Assembly: GCF_003863365.1 (NCBI RefSeq)
Contig: NZ_RQXT01000022.1
Coordinates: 35,039-99,038 of the forward strand
Direction of reading: 5' to 3'
Length of the DNA: 64,000 nucleotides
Origin: Mesorhizobium tamadayense
GTDB taxonomy: Bacteria; Pseudomonadota; Alphaproteobacteria; Rhizobiales; Rhizobiaceae
Made by a program: the position numbers and the translations under genes. The notes beneath the pieces are model-generated. The model did no database searches, was not told where the DNA came from, and was given only the letters and a program-made list of their open reading frames with translations. Below, in pieces: positions 47,189 through 52,867 of this stretch; position 1 is the stretch's first letter, and the number at the start of each line of letters is the position of its first letter.

Positions 47189-47496
47189 TGCAAGTGTTCC
47201 CCTTTTTTTGCAAAACGCGCCCTCACGCGTTGACCGTCGAGGTTAAGCCTGACGCAGGGGAACCGGCAAGCAACCCATTTGCCGGCTTTCGCCTTAAAGA
47301 CATTCAATGGGAATCGCGCTTCTCGTTGCGCCAAAACGGGAGTCGACTTGCTGAGTCGGCTGCCGAACAGCCCTTAGATTGTTCTCCTGTCCGGTTTCGA
47401 ACCTTTTCTAGCGGCAATTATTTTTTATTGGAACCAAAGCGCCGGATGTGCGTTTCATTGGGTTCGGCTGCGGTGCGGCCGACCGGGAGGATAATG
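47189..47496. other. Divergent regulatory gap between NCS1 permease and DUF982 genes
   Basis: These 308 bp hold no supported gene. They contain a candidate EcfG promoter (47430-47454) for the DUF982 gene on the right and presumably the permease promoter on the left, where I find no clear boxes. A GCCGGCAAATGGGTTGCTTGCCGG-like imperfect inverted repeat lies at about 47262-47286. Confidence 0.6.
47430..47454 (+). promoter_or_regulatory. Candidate EcfG (general stress sigma) promoter
   Basis: GGAAC at 47430-47434 and CGTT at 47451-47454 are separated by exactly 16 bp, matching the alphaproteobacterial general stress response consensus GGAAC-N16/17-CGTT. The predicted start near 47461 lies about 36 bp before the DUF982 ATG, with GGGAGG in between. 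Confidence 0.65.
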
Positions 47497-47799
47497 ATGG
47501 ATCGCTTGCATTTCTTTACCCCAGTGCGGATCGCGCGTGGGCAAGGATACCCCTTGGAGGAAGTCGACAGCGTCTCCGAAGCGATGGTGTTCCTGCGGAA
47601 ATGGCCAACGGGAAGACGCGGCCCCGTTTATCAGTGCGCCCTGAATTGCTGTGCTGCAGCGATGTCCGGCAAGATGTCGGCCGAGGAGGCAAGGAAAGCC
47701 TTCGTCGGCTTTGCCCGCATCACCCGGATTCTCGACGACGACATGGCGCTGCCCTTGGGTGGCGCGTCCATGGACAATGTCCACGCGCTGAGGCGATAG
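47497..47799 (+). CDS. DUF982 domain protein
   Basis: This 100-residue protein belongs to a small family almost confined to Rhizobiales, often present in many copies. Typical features are FFTPVRI at the N-terminus, VSEAMVFLRKWP in the middle and ARKAFVGFARITRILDDD near the end. The function is unknown. I use ATG 47497, 6 nt after GGGAGG (47485-47490); the ATG at 47494 is too close. An EcfG-type promoter suggests general-stress control. A broken relative lies at 52681-52785. Confidence 0.85.
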   Translation: MDRLHFFTPVRIARGQGYPLEEVDSVSEAMVFLRKWPTGRRGPVYQCALNCCAAAMSGKMSAEEARKAFVGFARITRILDDDMALPLGGASMDNVHALRR

Positions 47800-47865
47800 A
47801 TCGAGGCCTAGTTTTTTGAACGCGGGCGCTGCTACCTTCTGGGCGCGGCGGGGATTATTGTTGTT

Positions 47866-48093
47866 TTAACAGCAATGGCCTCGGCCCGTTGCATCGGACT
47901 GCCGCTCTTTCTGCTTTGGTGGACAGGGATGATCGCCGTAAGAGCAGAATACGCAGCAATCTCCCGCCAAGGGCCTGAGGAGAATCTTGCAGCCTTCGCA
48001 TTCATAGAAGTACTGGCAGGCGTCGGCCGGCATTGTCTCGGTTCTGCGGTGGCCGCAGGCGGGACAGGTGATGGTGCTGGTGAGCTCGATCAT
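47866..48093 (-). CDS. GDCCVxC domain protein (cysteine-rich, metal-associated)
   Basis: This 75-residue cytoplasmic protein has ten cysteines: a CPACGH pair and ACQYFYECEGCK form a zinc-ribbon-like N-terminal half, then the signature GDCCVFCSYGDHPCPP, then a terminal HCC. The GDCCVxC family is typically encoded beside merT/merP-type genes and is thought to bind metal, but no function is established to my knowledge. Its ATG overlaps the merP stop by 4 bp. It is the last gene of the nine-gene minus-strand bufferin-SigF operon. Confidence 0.85.
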   Translation of the reverse strand: MIELTSTITCPACGHRRTETMPADACQYFYECEGCKILLRPLAGDCCVFCSYGDHPCPPKQKERQSDATGRGHCC

Positions 48094-48371
48094 TGCTCCT
48101 TCACCAAGGCTGCAGCATAGCCGGCGTTGTTGGAAGCTGCGGCGATCGCGGCGGTGCTCGTCTTGTCGTCGTCGAAGACGACCGTTGCAGTCTTCGCGTT
48201 GACATCGGTTGAAACCGAGACAACGCCCTCGAGGTGTCTGATTGCGGTCGCAACGGTGACCGGGCAAAGCGGACACGTCATGTCGGGCACTGAGAATATG
48301 GCGGTGTGTTGTCCTGCGGCGGCGGGCACAGTGGCCAGAAGCGGGACAAAGATCGCAATCGCGATGCGCAT
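48090..48371 (-). CDS. merP: MerP-like periplasmic heavy-metal-binding protein
   Basis: This 93-residue HMA-fold protein has a signal peptide of about 19 residues (ending AAAG) and the metal site VPDMTCPLCPVTV, with the Cys pair CPLC where classical MerP has CAAC. The rest (HLEGVVSVSTDVNAKTATVVFDD) is a normal ferredoxin-like fold. MerP hands Hg(II) to MerT; given the copper-linked operon, copper or another soft metal is possible here. I start at ATG 48371. It lies 10 bp after merT and overlaps the GDCCVxC gene by 4 bp. Confidence 0.88.
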   Translation of the reverse strand: MRIAIAIFVPLLATVPAAAGQHTAIFSVPDMTCPLCPVTVATAIRHLEGVVSVSTDVNAKTATVVFDDDKTSTAAIAAASNNAGYAAALVKEQ

Positions 48372-48381
48372 CGAGGGTCTC

Positions 48382-48759
48382 CTACAGATTGAGCCGTCCG
48401 AAAACATCGACAGCGGCCGCTGACGCCGCAATCAGGCTCGCTGCCAACAGGATCCATCGGGTGGAACGGCGATAAACGGGGCTGGCGCAAAGGGAGCCGG
48501 GAAGGCAGGCGGCTTGGCTGCGGCGGTAGTGCCAGAACCCGAGACCGACGGAGACAGCCGCGAGCGTGAGGAAGTAGGGCTGATAAGGCGCAAGCGCGGT
48601 GAGGCGCGCGATCCAGGCGCCGCTGATTCCCGCGATAGCCAAGGCGAGGGGAAGGATACAGCAGGCGGAAGCGAGGAGACCCGCCGAAAGTCCGCCAAGC
48701 GCGAGCGACAGGGCAGTTCGCGATTGTGTTAAATTGCTGACGGGTGACGATCCGGTCAT
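48382..48759 (-). CDS. merT: MerT-like metal ion transporter
   Basis: This 125-residue inner-membrane protein has three helices. The vicinal cysteines in the first helix (GLLASACCILPLALAIAGISGAW) and the loop pair ACLPGSLCA between helices 2 and 3 match MerT. It would take the metal from MerP and pass it into the cytoplasm. No merA reductase or merR regulator is present in the window. GGAG precedes ATG 48759, which overlaps the nrsF stop by 4 bp. Confidence 0.87.
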   Translation of the reverse strand: MTGSSPVSNLTQSRTALSLALGGLSAGLLASACCILPLALAIAGISGAWIARLTALAPYQPYFLTLAAVSVGLGFWHYRRSQAACLPGSLCASPVYRRSTRWILLAASLIAASAAAVDVFGRLNL

Positions 48760-49412
48760 TCCGGTATCTCCAGGCGGCTCGACACGAACAGGTTGATGGC
48801 GCCGCCTAACAACACGATCAGCGATCCGGTGCCGAGATTGAACATCAGGATCTCGACGCTTGCGTCGAGGGGATGAAACAGCGTCAGCGCTGAGGCGGTA
48901 ATTCCAGCCACGGAAAGACTTGCGGCAAGGATCACCGGCCCGGGGTTGAAGCTGGCGGCATGGCGCAGCATCAGAGCCAAGGCGAGCGACAATGGTAGGC
49001 TGGTCAGCACCAACGTTGCAATGCAGGAAGCCGTCTCGCCGGGAGGCGCGCCGCCGGGAACCATCGGGGTCCAGAATCTCCAGCACTGATAGCCGATCGA
49101 GGAAAGCCACAAGGCAAGCGCCGGGAAGGGCAGCCACAGCCAACGGCGTGAGCGGCCAGGAAGGCTGACGAGAAATGCGGCGACCGCGGCAAGGACGCCG
49201 GTGAAGAGAGCCCCCGCGAGGCTCAAGGCGAAGCGGATTTCGGCCAGGCGAACGAGCAGCCCTGGCCGCCAGCCATGGGCAGCGGCGATCATGGTGAGGA
49301 TCAATGCCGCCAAGAGCAGGAAACCGGTGGCGCGCAGCAATGGCGGACGAAGTCGCCTGACCGGCCTCAGATTGGCGGCAAGCGCGGAGATGAGATCATC
49401 CGTGGGGATCAT
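48756..49412 (-). CDS. nrsF: Anti-sigma factor NrsF (DUF1109)
   Basis: This 218-residue inner-membrane protein has a short cytoplasmic N-terminus (MIPTDDLISALAANLRPVRRLRPP) and six hydrophobic segments. This is the DUF1109 pattern of NrsF, which holds the ECF sigma factor SigF inactive at the membrane in Caulobacter. Conserved cysteines are seen in the loops (IGYQCWRFW and ETASCIA), which in NrsF are linked to inactivation by oxidants or metals. It overlaps sigF by 4 bp. Confidence 0.87.
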   Translation of the reverse strand: MIPTDDLISALAANLRPVRRLRPPLLRATGFLLLAALILTMIAAAHGWRPGLLVRLAEIRFALSLAGALFTGVLAAVAAFLVSLPGRSRRWLWLPFPALALWLSSIGYQCWRFWTPMVPGGAPPGETASCIATLVLTSLPLSLALALMLRHAASFNPGPVILAASLSVAGITASALTLFHPLDASVEILMFNLGTGSLIVLLGGAINLFVSSRLEIPE

Positions 49413-50011
49413 GTTCCGCTCCCAGAGAAGAATTGGCGCAGATGCCGGATGGCACGGTGGGTGGCGATTTTGAGCGCCGCCACGGTCGTACCGCTCGCTG
49501 CCGAGGCCTCCTTCAGCGACAGTCCTTCAATCTTGGTGAGCCGCATGGCTTCGCGCTGTCTGGACGGAAGGCGGTCGAGGGCGGCGGTAATGTCATGGAT
49601 CTTCGTCATGTCCTCAATGTTCGCGGATGGATCGGCCAAGGTTTCGTGGTTAGGCTCAAATTCCGTTTCGAGGGCCCGGCGGCGGCCCTGGCGACGCAGC
49701 CGGTCGATCAGCCTGCGTCTGGCAATGGCTGTAAGCCAGGGACCGAAGGGCCGCGCCGGATCATAAGTCGCACGCACTGCGTGCAAGGTCAGCAGTATAT
49801 CCTGCACCGCATCCTCGACATCGCTGGGATTGCGGTGACAGCGCGCCGCGTGAGCGCGCAAGTATGGCGTGACGCTCTCGAGGAGCCGCCGGTAGGCATT
49901 GGCATCGCCGTCCTGGGCCCTTGCCATCAGGATCGACCAATCCAGGTCCCGCACCCGTGGCAGGGGAGCGGCCGCCCCCTTCACAAGTTTCAGCACGGGA
50001 GGGGTGGTCAT
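49409..50011 (-). CDS. sigF: ECF sigma factor SigF
   Basis: This 200-residue ECF sigma factor has region 2 (DVEDAVQDILLTLHAVRATYDPARPFGPWLTAIARRRLIDRLRR) and region 4 (DRLPSRQREAMRLTKIEGLSLKEASAASGTTVAALKIATHRAIRHLR). Its pairing with a DUF1109 anti-sigma and a bufferin cluster places it in the SigF group of Caulobacter and rhizobia, which recognises GTAACC-N16-CGAA. Exactly that sequence lies upstream of the first gene of the operon, so positive autoregulation is predicted. It overlaps the DoxX gene stop by 4 bp. Confidence 0.9.
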   Translation of the reverse strand: MTTPPVLKLVKGAAAPLPRVRDLDWSILMARAQDGDANAYRRLLESVTPYLRAHAARCHRNPSDVEDAVQDILLTLHAVRATYDPARPFGPWLTAIARRRLIDRLRRQGRRRALETEFEPNHETLADPSANIEDMTKIHDITAALDRLPSRQREAMRLTKIEGLSLKEASAASGTTVAALKIATHRAIRHLRQFFSGSGT

Positions 50012-50490
50012 TGCCTATACGCCTCCGAAGCAAATCGTAGCGCGACCAGCCGGTCAAGGGAAATGGGCCCCGCGCCAAGGGCAATGATGGAGATCGCCAT
50101 GGCGGCCCAGGGCAGATGGAAGTTGGCCCAGCCATCGGGCACCACAAGCTGGATGATACCCGTCATGATGAGCATCGCCAACGCGGCAAAGCGCGTGGCG
50201 AGGCCCAAAACCAACAGCACCGGCAAAGCGAGCTCGGCGGTCGCAACCAGATAGGCCACGGCATCGGGCATGGGGAAACCATACTCGGCGCCGAAGATGT
50301 GCAATTTGAATTCCTCTTCGAACAGATAGATCGTGCTGTCGGAGAGCTGGAGGAAGCCGTCCCAGCGGGTCAGGCCGGAGCGGAAAAACGGCACGGCAAG
50401 GGCTGCCCGCAGAAATAGCGGCGCCACAGCCATGGCGACCGCGGAAAGCCACCTTGTCAGTGCTCGAACCAGTTCCGCTGCCGATGTCAT
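50008..50490 (-). CDS. DoxX family membrane protein of the bufferin cluster
   Basis: This 160-residue protein has four membrane helices and the DoxX features RAALAVPFFRSGLTRWDGF and ELALPVLLVLGLATRFAALAM. In bufferin operons a DoxX-like gene (bufD) often follows the maturation genes; its role is unclear. I start at ATG 50490, which overlaps the DUF2063 stop by 4 bp; the 12-residue upstream extension is antisense to nothing else but lies in the coding end of its neighbour. Confidence 0.83.
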   Translation of the reverse strand: MTSAAELVRALTRWLSAVAMAVAPLFLRAALAVPFFRSGLTRWDGFLQLSDSTIYLFEEEFKLHIFGAEYGFPMPDAVAYLVATAELALPVLLVLGLATRFAALAMLIMTGIIQLVVPDGWANFHLPWAAMAISIIALGAGPISLDRLVALRFASEAYRQ

Positions 50491-51281
50491 GACGGCTCGC
50501 CTCCGGCATCCCGGTCGAGGCTCCAACCTGTGAATGCGCCGACTTCAATCAGTCCGGCCAGCACCGTTTGGAGATCGAAGCACGGCGTGACTTCGAGCGA
50601 GGCGATCGTCGCGGCCACCACCGGCTCGTCGGCGCCCAGAGACCTGATGAAGGCCGCAGCGCCCATCGGCAATTGGTGCACAGTAACTTCCGCGCTCGGG
50701 CGGATGACGAGAGCATCCTCGCCACCGGCTTCGAGGTCGACGGCTGCTGGCTCGCCGCCCGCAACGTTCATGCGCCAGATGGTGAGGGCGGGAAACCGGG
50801 ATTGCGTCACCCGGAGCGAAGGATGTAGCGCCAGCCTGACTTGGGCGAGGCGGGCTCGATCGATGGCGAGGAAATCGTCGGCGGAAAGCGACTCCGCTTC
50901 GGCTGCGTGATAAGCCTCGATCCAGGCGCGTTCGATCCTTGCCACGTCGGCGAGATAGGGGAGTGCCGCCGCAGGCTCGAACCCATCGATGAATTCGGGA
51001 AAGCCTGCGCCGTAGCCCAACATGATGGGGGACCGCGGCGGGTGGGCAGTTGCGAATTGCCCGCTCATGGCACGGAAGAACTCATCCCCGACGATGCGGT
51101 GAACCGCCGGGTAATTTTCCTTCAGCGTCTCGATCAGACCTGCCACGACATTGTTGCGATAGACCGCAAAGCGGCGTGGACTTGGCAAGCCATCGGGTCC
51201 CACGAGGCCCAGCGGCGTGCTGCGAGTTGTATCGAGCAGGGCCAGCGCGAAGTCCTGCTGTCGTTCAGCCAGCCCCTGCAA
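50487..51281 (-). CDS. DUF2063/BufC-like maturation partner protein
   Basis: This 264-residue protein has the HvfC/BufC N-terminal domain (RRFAVYRNNVVAGLIETLKENYPAVHRIVGDEFFRAM) and a C-terminal winged-helix-like part. In bufferin and related RiPP clusters the DUF2063 protein binds the precursor and presents it to the DUF692 iron enzyme. It overlaps that enzyme's gene by 17 bp, which argues for stoichiometric synthesis. Confidence 0.88.
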   Translation of the reverse strand: MQGLAERQQDFALALLDTTRSTPLGLVGPDGLPSPRRFAVYRNNVVAGLIETLKENYPAVHRIVGDEFFRAMSGQFATAHPPRSPIMLGYGAGFPEFIDGFEPAAALPYLADVARIERAWIEAYHAAEAESLSADDFLAIDRARLAQVRLALHPSLRVTQSRFPALTIWRMNVAGGEPAAVDLEAGGEDALVIRPSAEVTVHQLPMGAAAFIRSLGADEPVVAATIASLEVTPCFDLQTVLAGLIEVGAFTGWSLDRDAGGEPS

Positions 51282-52128
51282 GGCGCTTCTCCTGCCGTAA
51301 CGCGTCAGAATTCATATACGCTTCGGCACGCTCGGCCTCGGCGTGCAGTTCGCCCCACGATGGCAAATCGGCATCCCATTCGATGAGCGTCGGCGTGGGG
51401 CCGAGCTTGCCGATCACGTAGGCGTAGAGCTGCCAGACCGCCCGGTCGACCGGCCGGTTGTGGGTATCGATGAGCAGAGGCCTCTGTTTCTCGTCGGTCT
51501 CCGGCGTGAAGCCGGCAAGGTGTATTTCCTGCACGGAGCCGAGCGGGTAGGCATCGATATAGGCGAAAGGATCCCACTGCTGATTGGTCGAAGCGACGTG
51601 GACGTTGCTCACATCGAGCAGCAGTCCGCAGCCGGTGCGCCGCTGCACCTCGGCGATGAAATCGGGCTCGGCATAGGTGCTTTCGGCAAAGGCGACGTAG
51701 GTGGAAGGATTTTCCAACAACATCTGGCAGCCAAGCGTTTCCTGCACCTCGTCGATATGACAGGCGATGCGCTGGAGCGTTTCCTTCGTGTAGGGCATCG
51801 GCAGGAGGTCGTTCAGAAACGCCTCGCCGTGACTCGACCATGCAAGATGTTCGGAGAAAAGGCCGGGCTGGTAACGCGCGATCAGCTCCTTCAAGCGCCT
51901 CAGATGGTCGTGGTCGAGGGGCCTTGCCGCGCCGATCGACAGGCCGACGCCGTGCAGTGATAGAGGATAACACTCGCGCACCGCCGCAAGGTAGCGGTGC
52001 GGTGGCCCGCCGGCCCCCATGTAGTTTTCGGCGTGGACCTCGAAAAAGCCGATATCCGGCGCGGTCTCCAGGATCTCGCGGTAGTGCTGCGGCTTAAGTC
52101 CTACCCCGGCGCGCGGAGGAATGTTCAT
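51265..52128 (-). CDS. DUF692 multinuclear non-heme iron oxidase (BufB-like)
   Basis: This 287-residue TIM-barrel MNIO enzyme modifies cysteines of a ribosomally made precursor; in bufferins it forms thiooxazole groups that bind copper. Conserved metal and active-site blocks are all present: EVHAENYMG, SLHGVGLSIG, FSEHLAW, LLENPSTYV, LLLDVSNVHVAS, EIHLAGF, LIDTHNRPV and LIEWDADLPSW. GGGAG lies before ATG 52128. It stands between the precursor gene and its DUF2063 partner. Confidence 0.92.
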   Translation of the reverse strand: MNIPPRAGVGLKPQHYREILETAPDIGFFEVHAENYMGAGGPPHRYLAAVRECYPLSLHGVGLSIGAARPLDHDHLRRLKELIARYQPGLFSEHLAWSSHGEAFLNDLLPMPYTKETLQRIACHIDEVQETLGCQMLLENPSTYVAFAESTYAEPDFIAEVQRRTGCGLLLDVSNVHVASTNQQWDPFAYIDAYPLGSVQEIHLAGFTPETDEKQRPLLIDTHNRPVDRAVWQLYAYVIGKLGPTPTLIEWDADLPSWGELHAEAERAEAYMNSDALRQEKRLAGAG

Positions 52129-52162
52129 GGTCGATCTCCCAAGAAGGCAATCGAAACAGGCA

Positions 52163-52177
52163 GGTGGCTACGCCACC
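52163..52177 (-). promoter_or_regulatory. Stem-loop between bufferin precursor and MNIO genes
   Basis: GGTGGC-GTA-GCCACC (read on the minus strand) lies in the 70-nt gap between the two genes, the only sizeable gap in the operon. It could protect the upstream message or attenuate readthrough so that precursor exceeds enzyme. Confidence 0.45.
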
Positions 52178-52198
52178 CGCCCGGGATCTCCTGGGATT

Positions 52199-52531
52199 TC
52201 AGGTGATCGGCTTCAGCGAGCCGTGGCCATTGGGCGTGGTCATAGCGGTGCAGGTTCCCTTCTTCACCAGCTTGAAGGCATTGGCCTGATAGTTCTTGGT
52301 GGACGTGCCCGCGCAGGTGGTTCCAGCACCCGCGTAGCAGTCGTTGTGGCCCTTCAGAGCCACGCCGAAGCACTTCTCCATCTTGCCGGAAGCGACCTCC
52401 TTCTTGGTCTTCTCCTGCATCTTCATCATTTCTTCCTCGCTCATCGCGGCGGATGCAGAGCCGATGGCGGCGGCGCCAATGGCTGCGGCAAAGGCACTGG
52501 CGACGACTGCGGAAATCAGGCGGTTTGACAT
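52199..52531 (-). CDS. Bufferin precursor peptide (DUF2282/BufA1)
   Basis: This 110-residue precursor has a Sec-type signal peptide (residues 1-28, ending GSASA) and a short acidic Met/Lys-rich linker. The conserved core is EKCFGVALKGHNDC...TTCAGTS...KGTC with four cysteines at 54, 65, 73 and 94. That spacing is the DUF2282 signature of BufA1 bufferins, periplasmic copper-sequestering RiPPs matured by DUF692 and DUF2063 proteins. I start at ATG 52531 with GGAGG 10 nt upstream. It is the first gene of the operon, with a SigF-type promoter about 80 bp before it and a hairpin in its leader. Confidence 0.9.
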   Translation of the reverse strand: MSNRLISAVVASAFAAAIGAAAIGSASAAMSEEEMMKMQEKTKKEVASGKMEKCFGVALKGHNDCYAGAGTTCAGTSTKNYQANAFKLVKKGTCTAMTTPNGHGSLKPIT

Positions 52532-52567
52532 GCTTGTCCTCCACTGGGCGTTGTTGCGCGAACCCTT

Positions 52568-52590
52568 GTCTTCCGGCGATGCCGGAAGAC
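52568..52590 (-). promoter_or_regulatory. Perfect hairpin in the bufferin leader RNA
   Basis: GTCTTCCGGC-GAT-GCCGGAAGAC is a 10-bp stem with a 3-nt loop, located between the predicted transcription start and the ribosome site of the precursor gene. It lacks a T run, so it is more likely a stability or translation element than a terminator. Confidence 0.6.
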
Positions 52591-52607
52591 GCAGGTTCTT
52601 CTGAAAG

Positions 52608-52633
52608 TTCGCCACAGTACCGATGGAGGTTAC
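52608..52633 (-). promoter_or_regulatory. SigF-type ECF promoter of the bufferin-SigF operon
   Basis: On the minus strand GTAACC (52633-52628) and CGAA (52611-52608) are separated by exactly 16 bp, an exact match to the SigF consensus reported for Caulobacter. It drives into the precursor gene, whose ATG is 77 bp from the -10 element. Confidence 0.8.
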
Positions 52634-52680
52634 GTCGGTTCGGATCGCCGCGGTTCACGAATCCGTGTAGTGCCGAGGCG

Positions 52681-52785
52681 GCGATGGCGGGCACCGTGTC
52701 CGCCGAAGAAGCAAGGAAAGCCATCGTCGGCTTTGCCCGCATCATCCGACCTCTCGACGACGACATGGCGTTAACGAGGCGTAGG
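52681..52785 (+). pseudogene. DUF982 gene remnant (C-terminal fragment)
   Basis: A stretch encoding AMAGTVSAEEARKAIVGFARII and PLDDDMAL aligns without gaps over 90 bp (52681-52770) with 47659-47748 of the intact DUF982 gene, about 85% identical by eye. The N-terminal two thirds and the start codon are gone, and the frame runs on into unrelated sequence. Confidence 0.8.
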
Positions 52786-52817
52786 CCTTGCGTCGGGTGC
52801 CGGGGTGAGGTTTTGTC

Positions 52818-52865
52818 TTTTTATTGGCGCTCGCTGTGTTGTTTTTATTGGCACTCGCTATGTTG
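52818..52865. repeat. 24-bp tandem repeat, two units
   Basis: TTTTTATTGGCGCTCGCTGT and the following GTTG form a unit repeated at 52842-52865 with two substitutions. It lies immediately before the hlyD stop codon. Confidence 0.7.
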
Positions 52866-52867
52866 TT

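Larger units (their letters stand above)
52532..52867. other. Promoter and remnant region upstream of the bufferin operon
   Basis: These 336 bp contain no intact gene. They hold the bufferin leader hairpin, the SigF-type promoter, a DUF982 gene remnant and a 24-bp tandem repeat ending at the hlyD stop codon. Confidence 0.7.
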
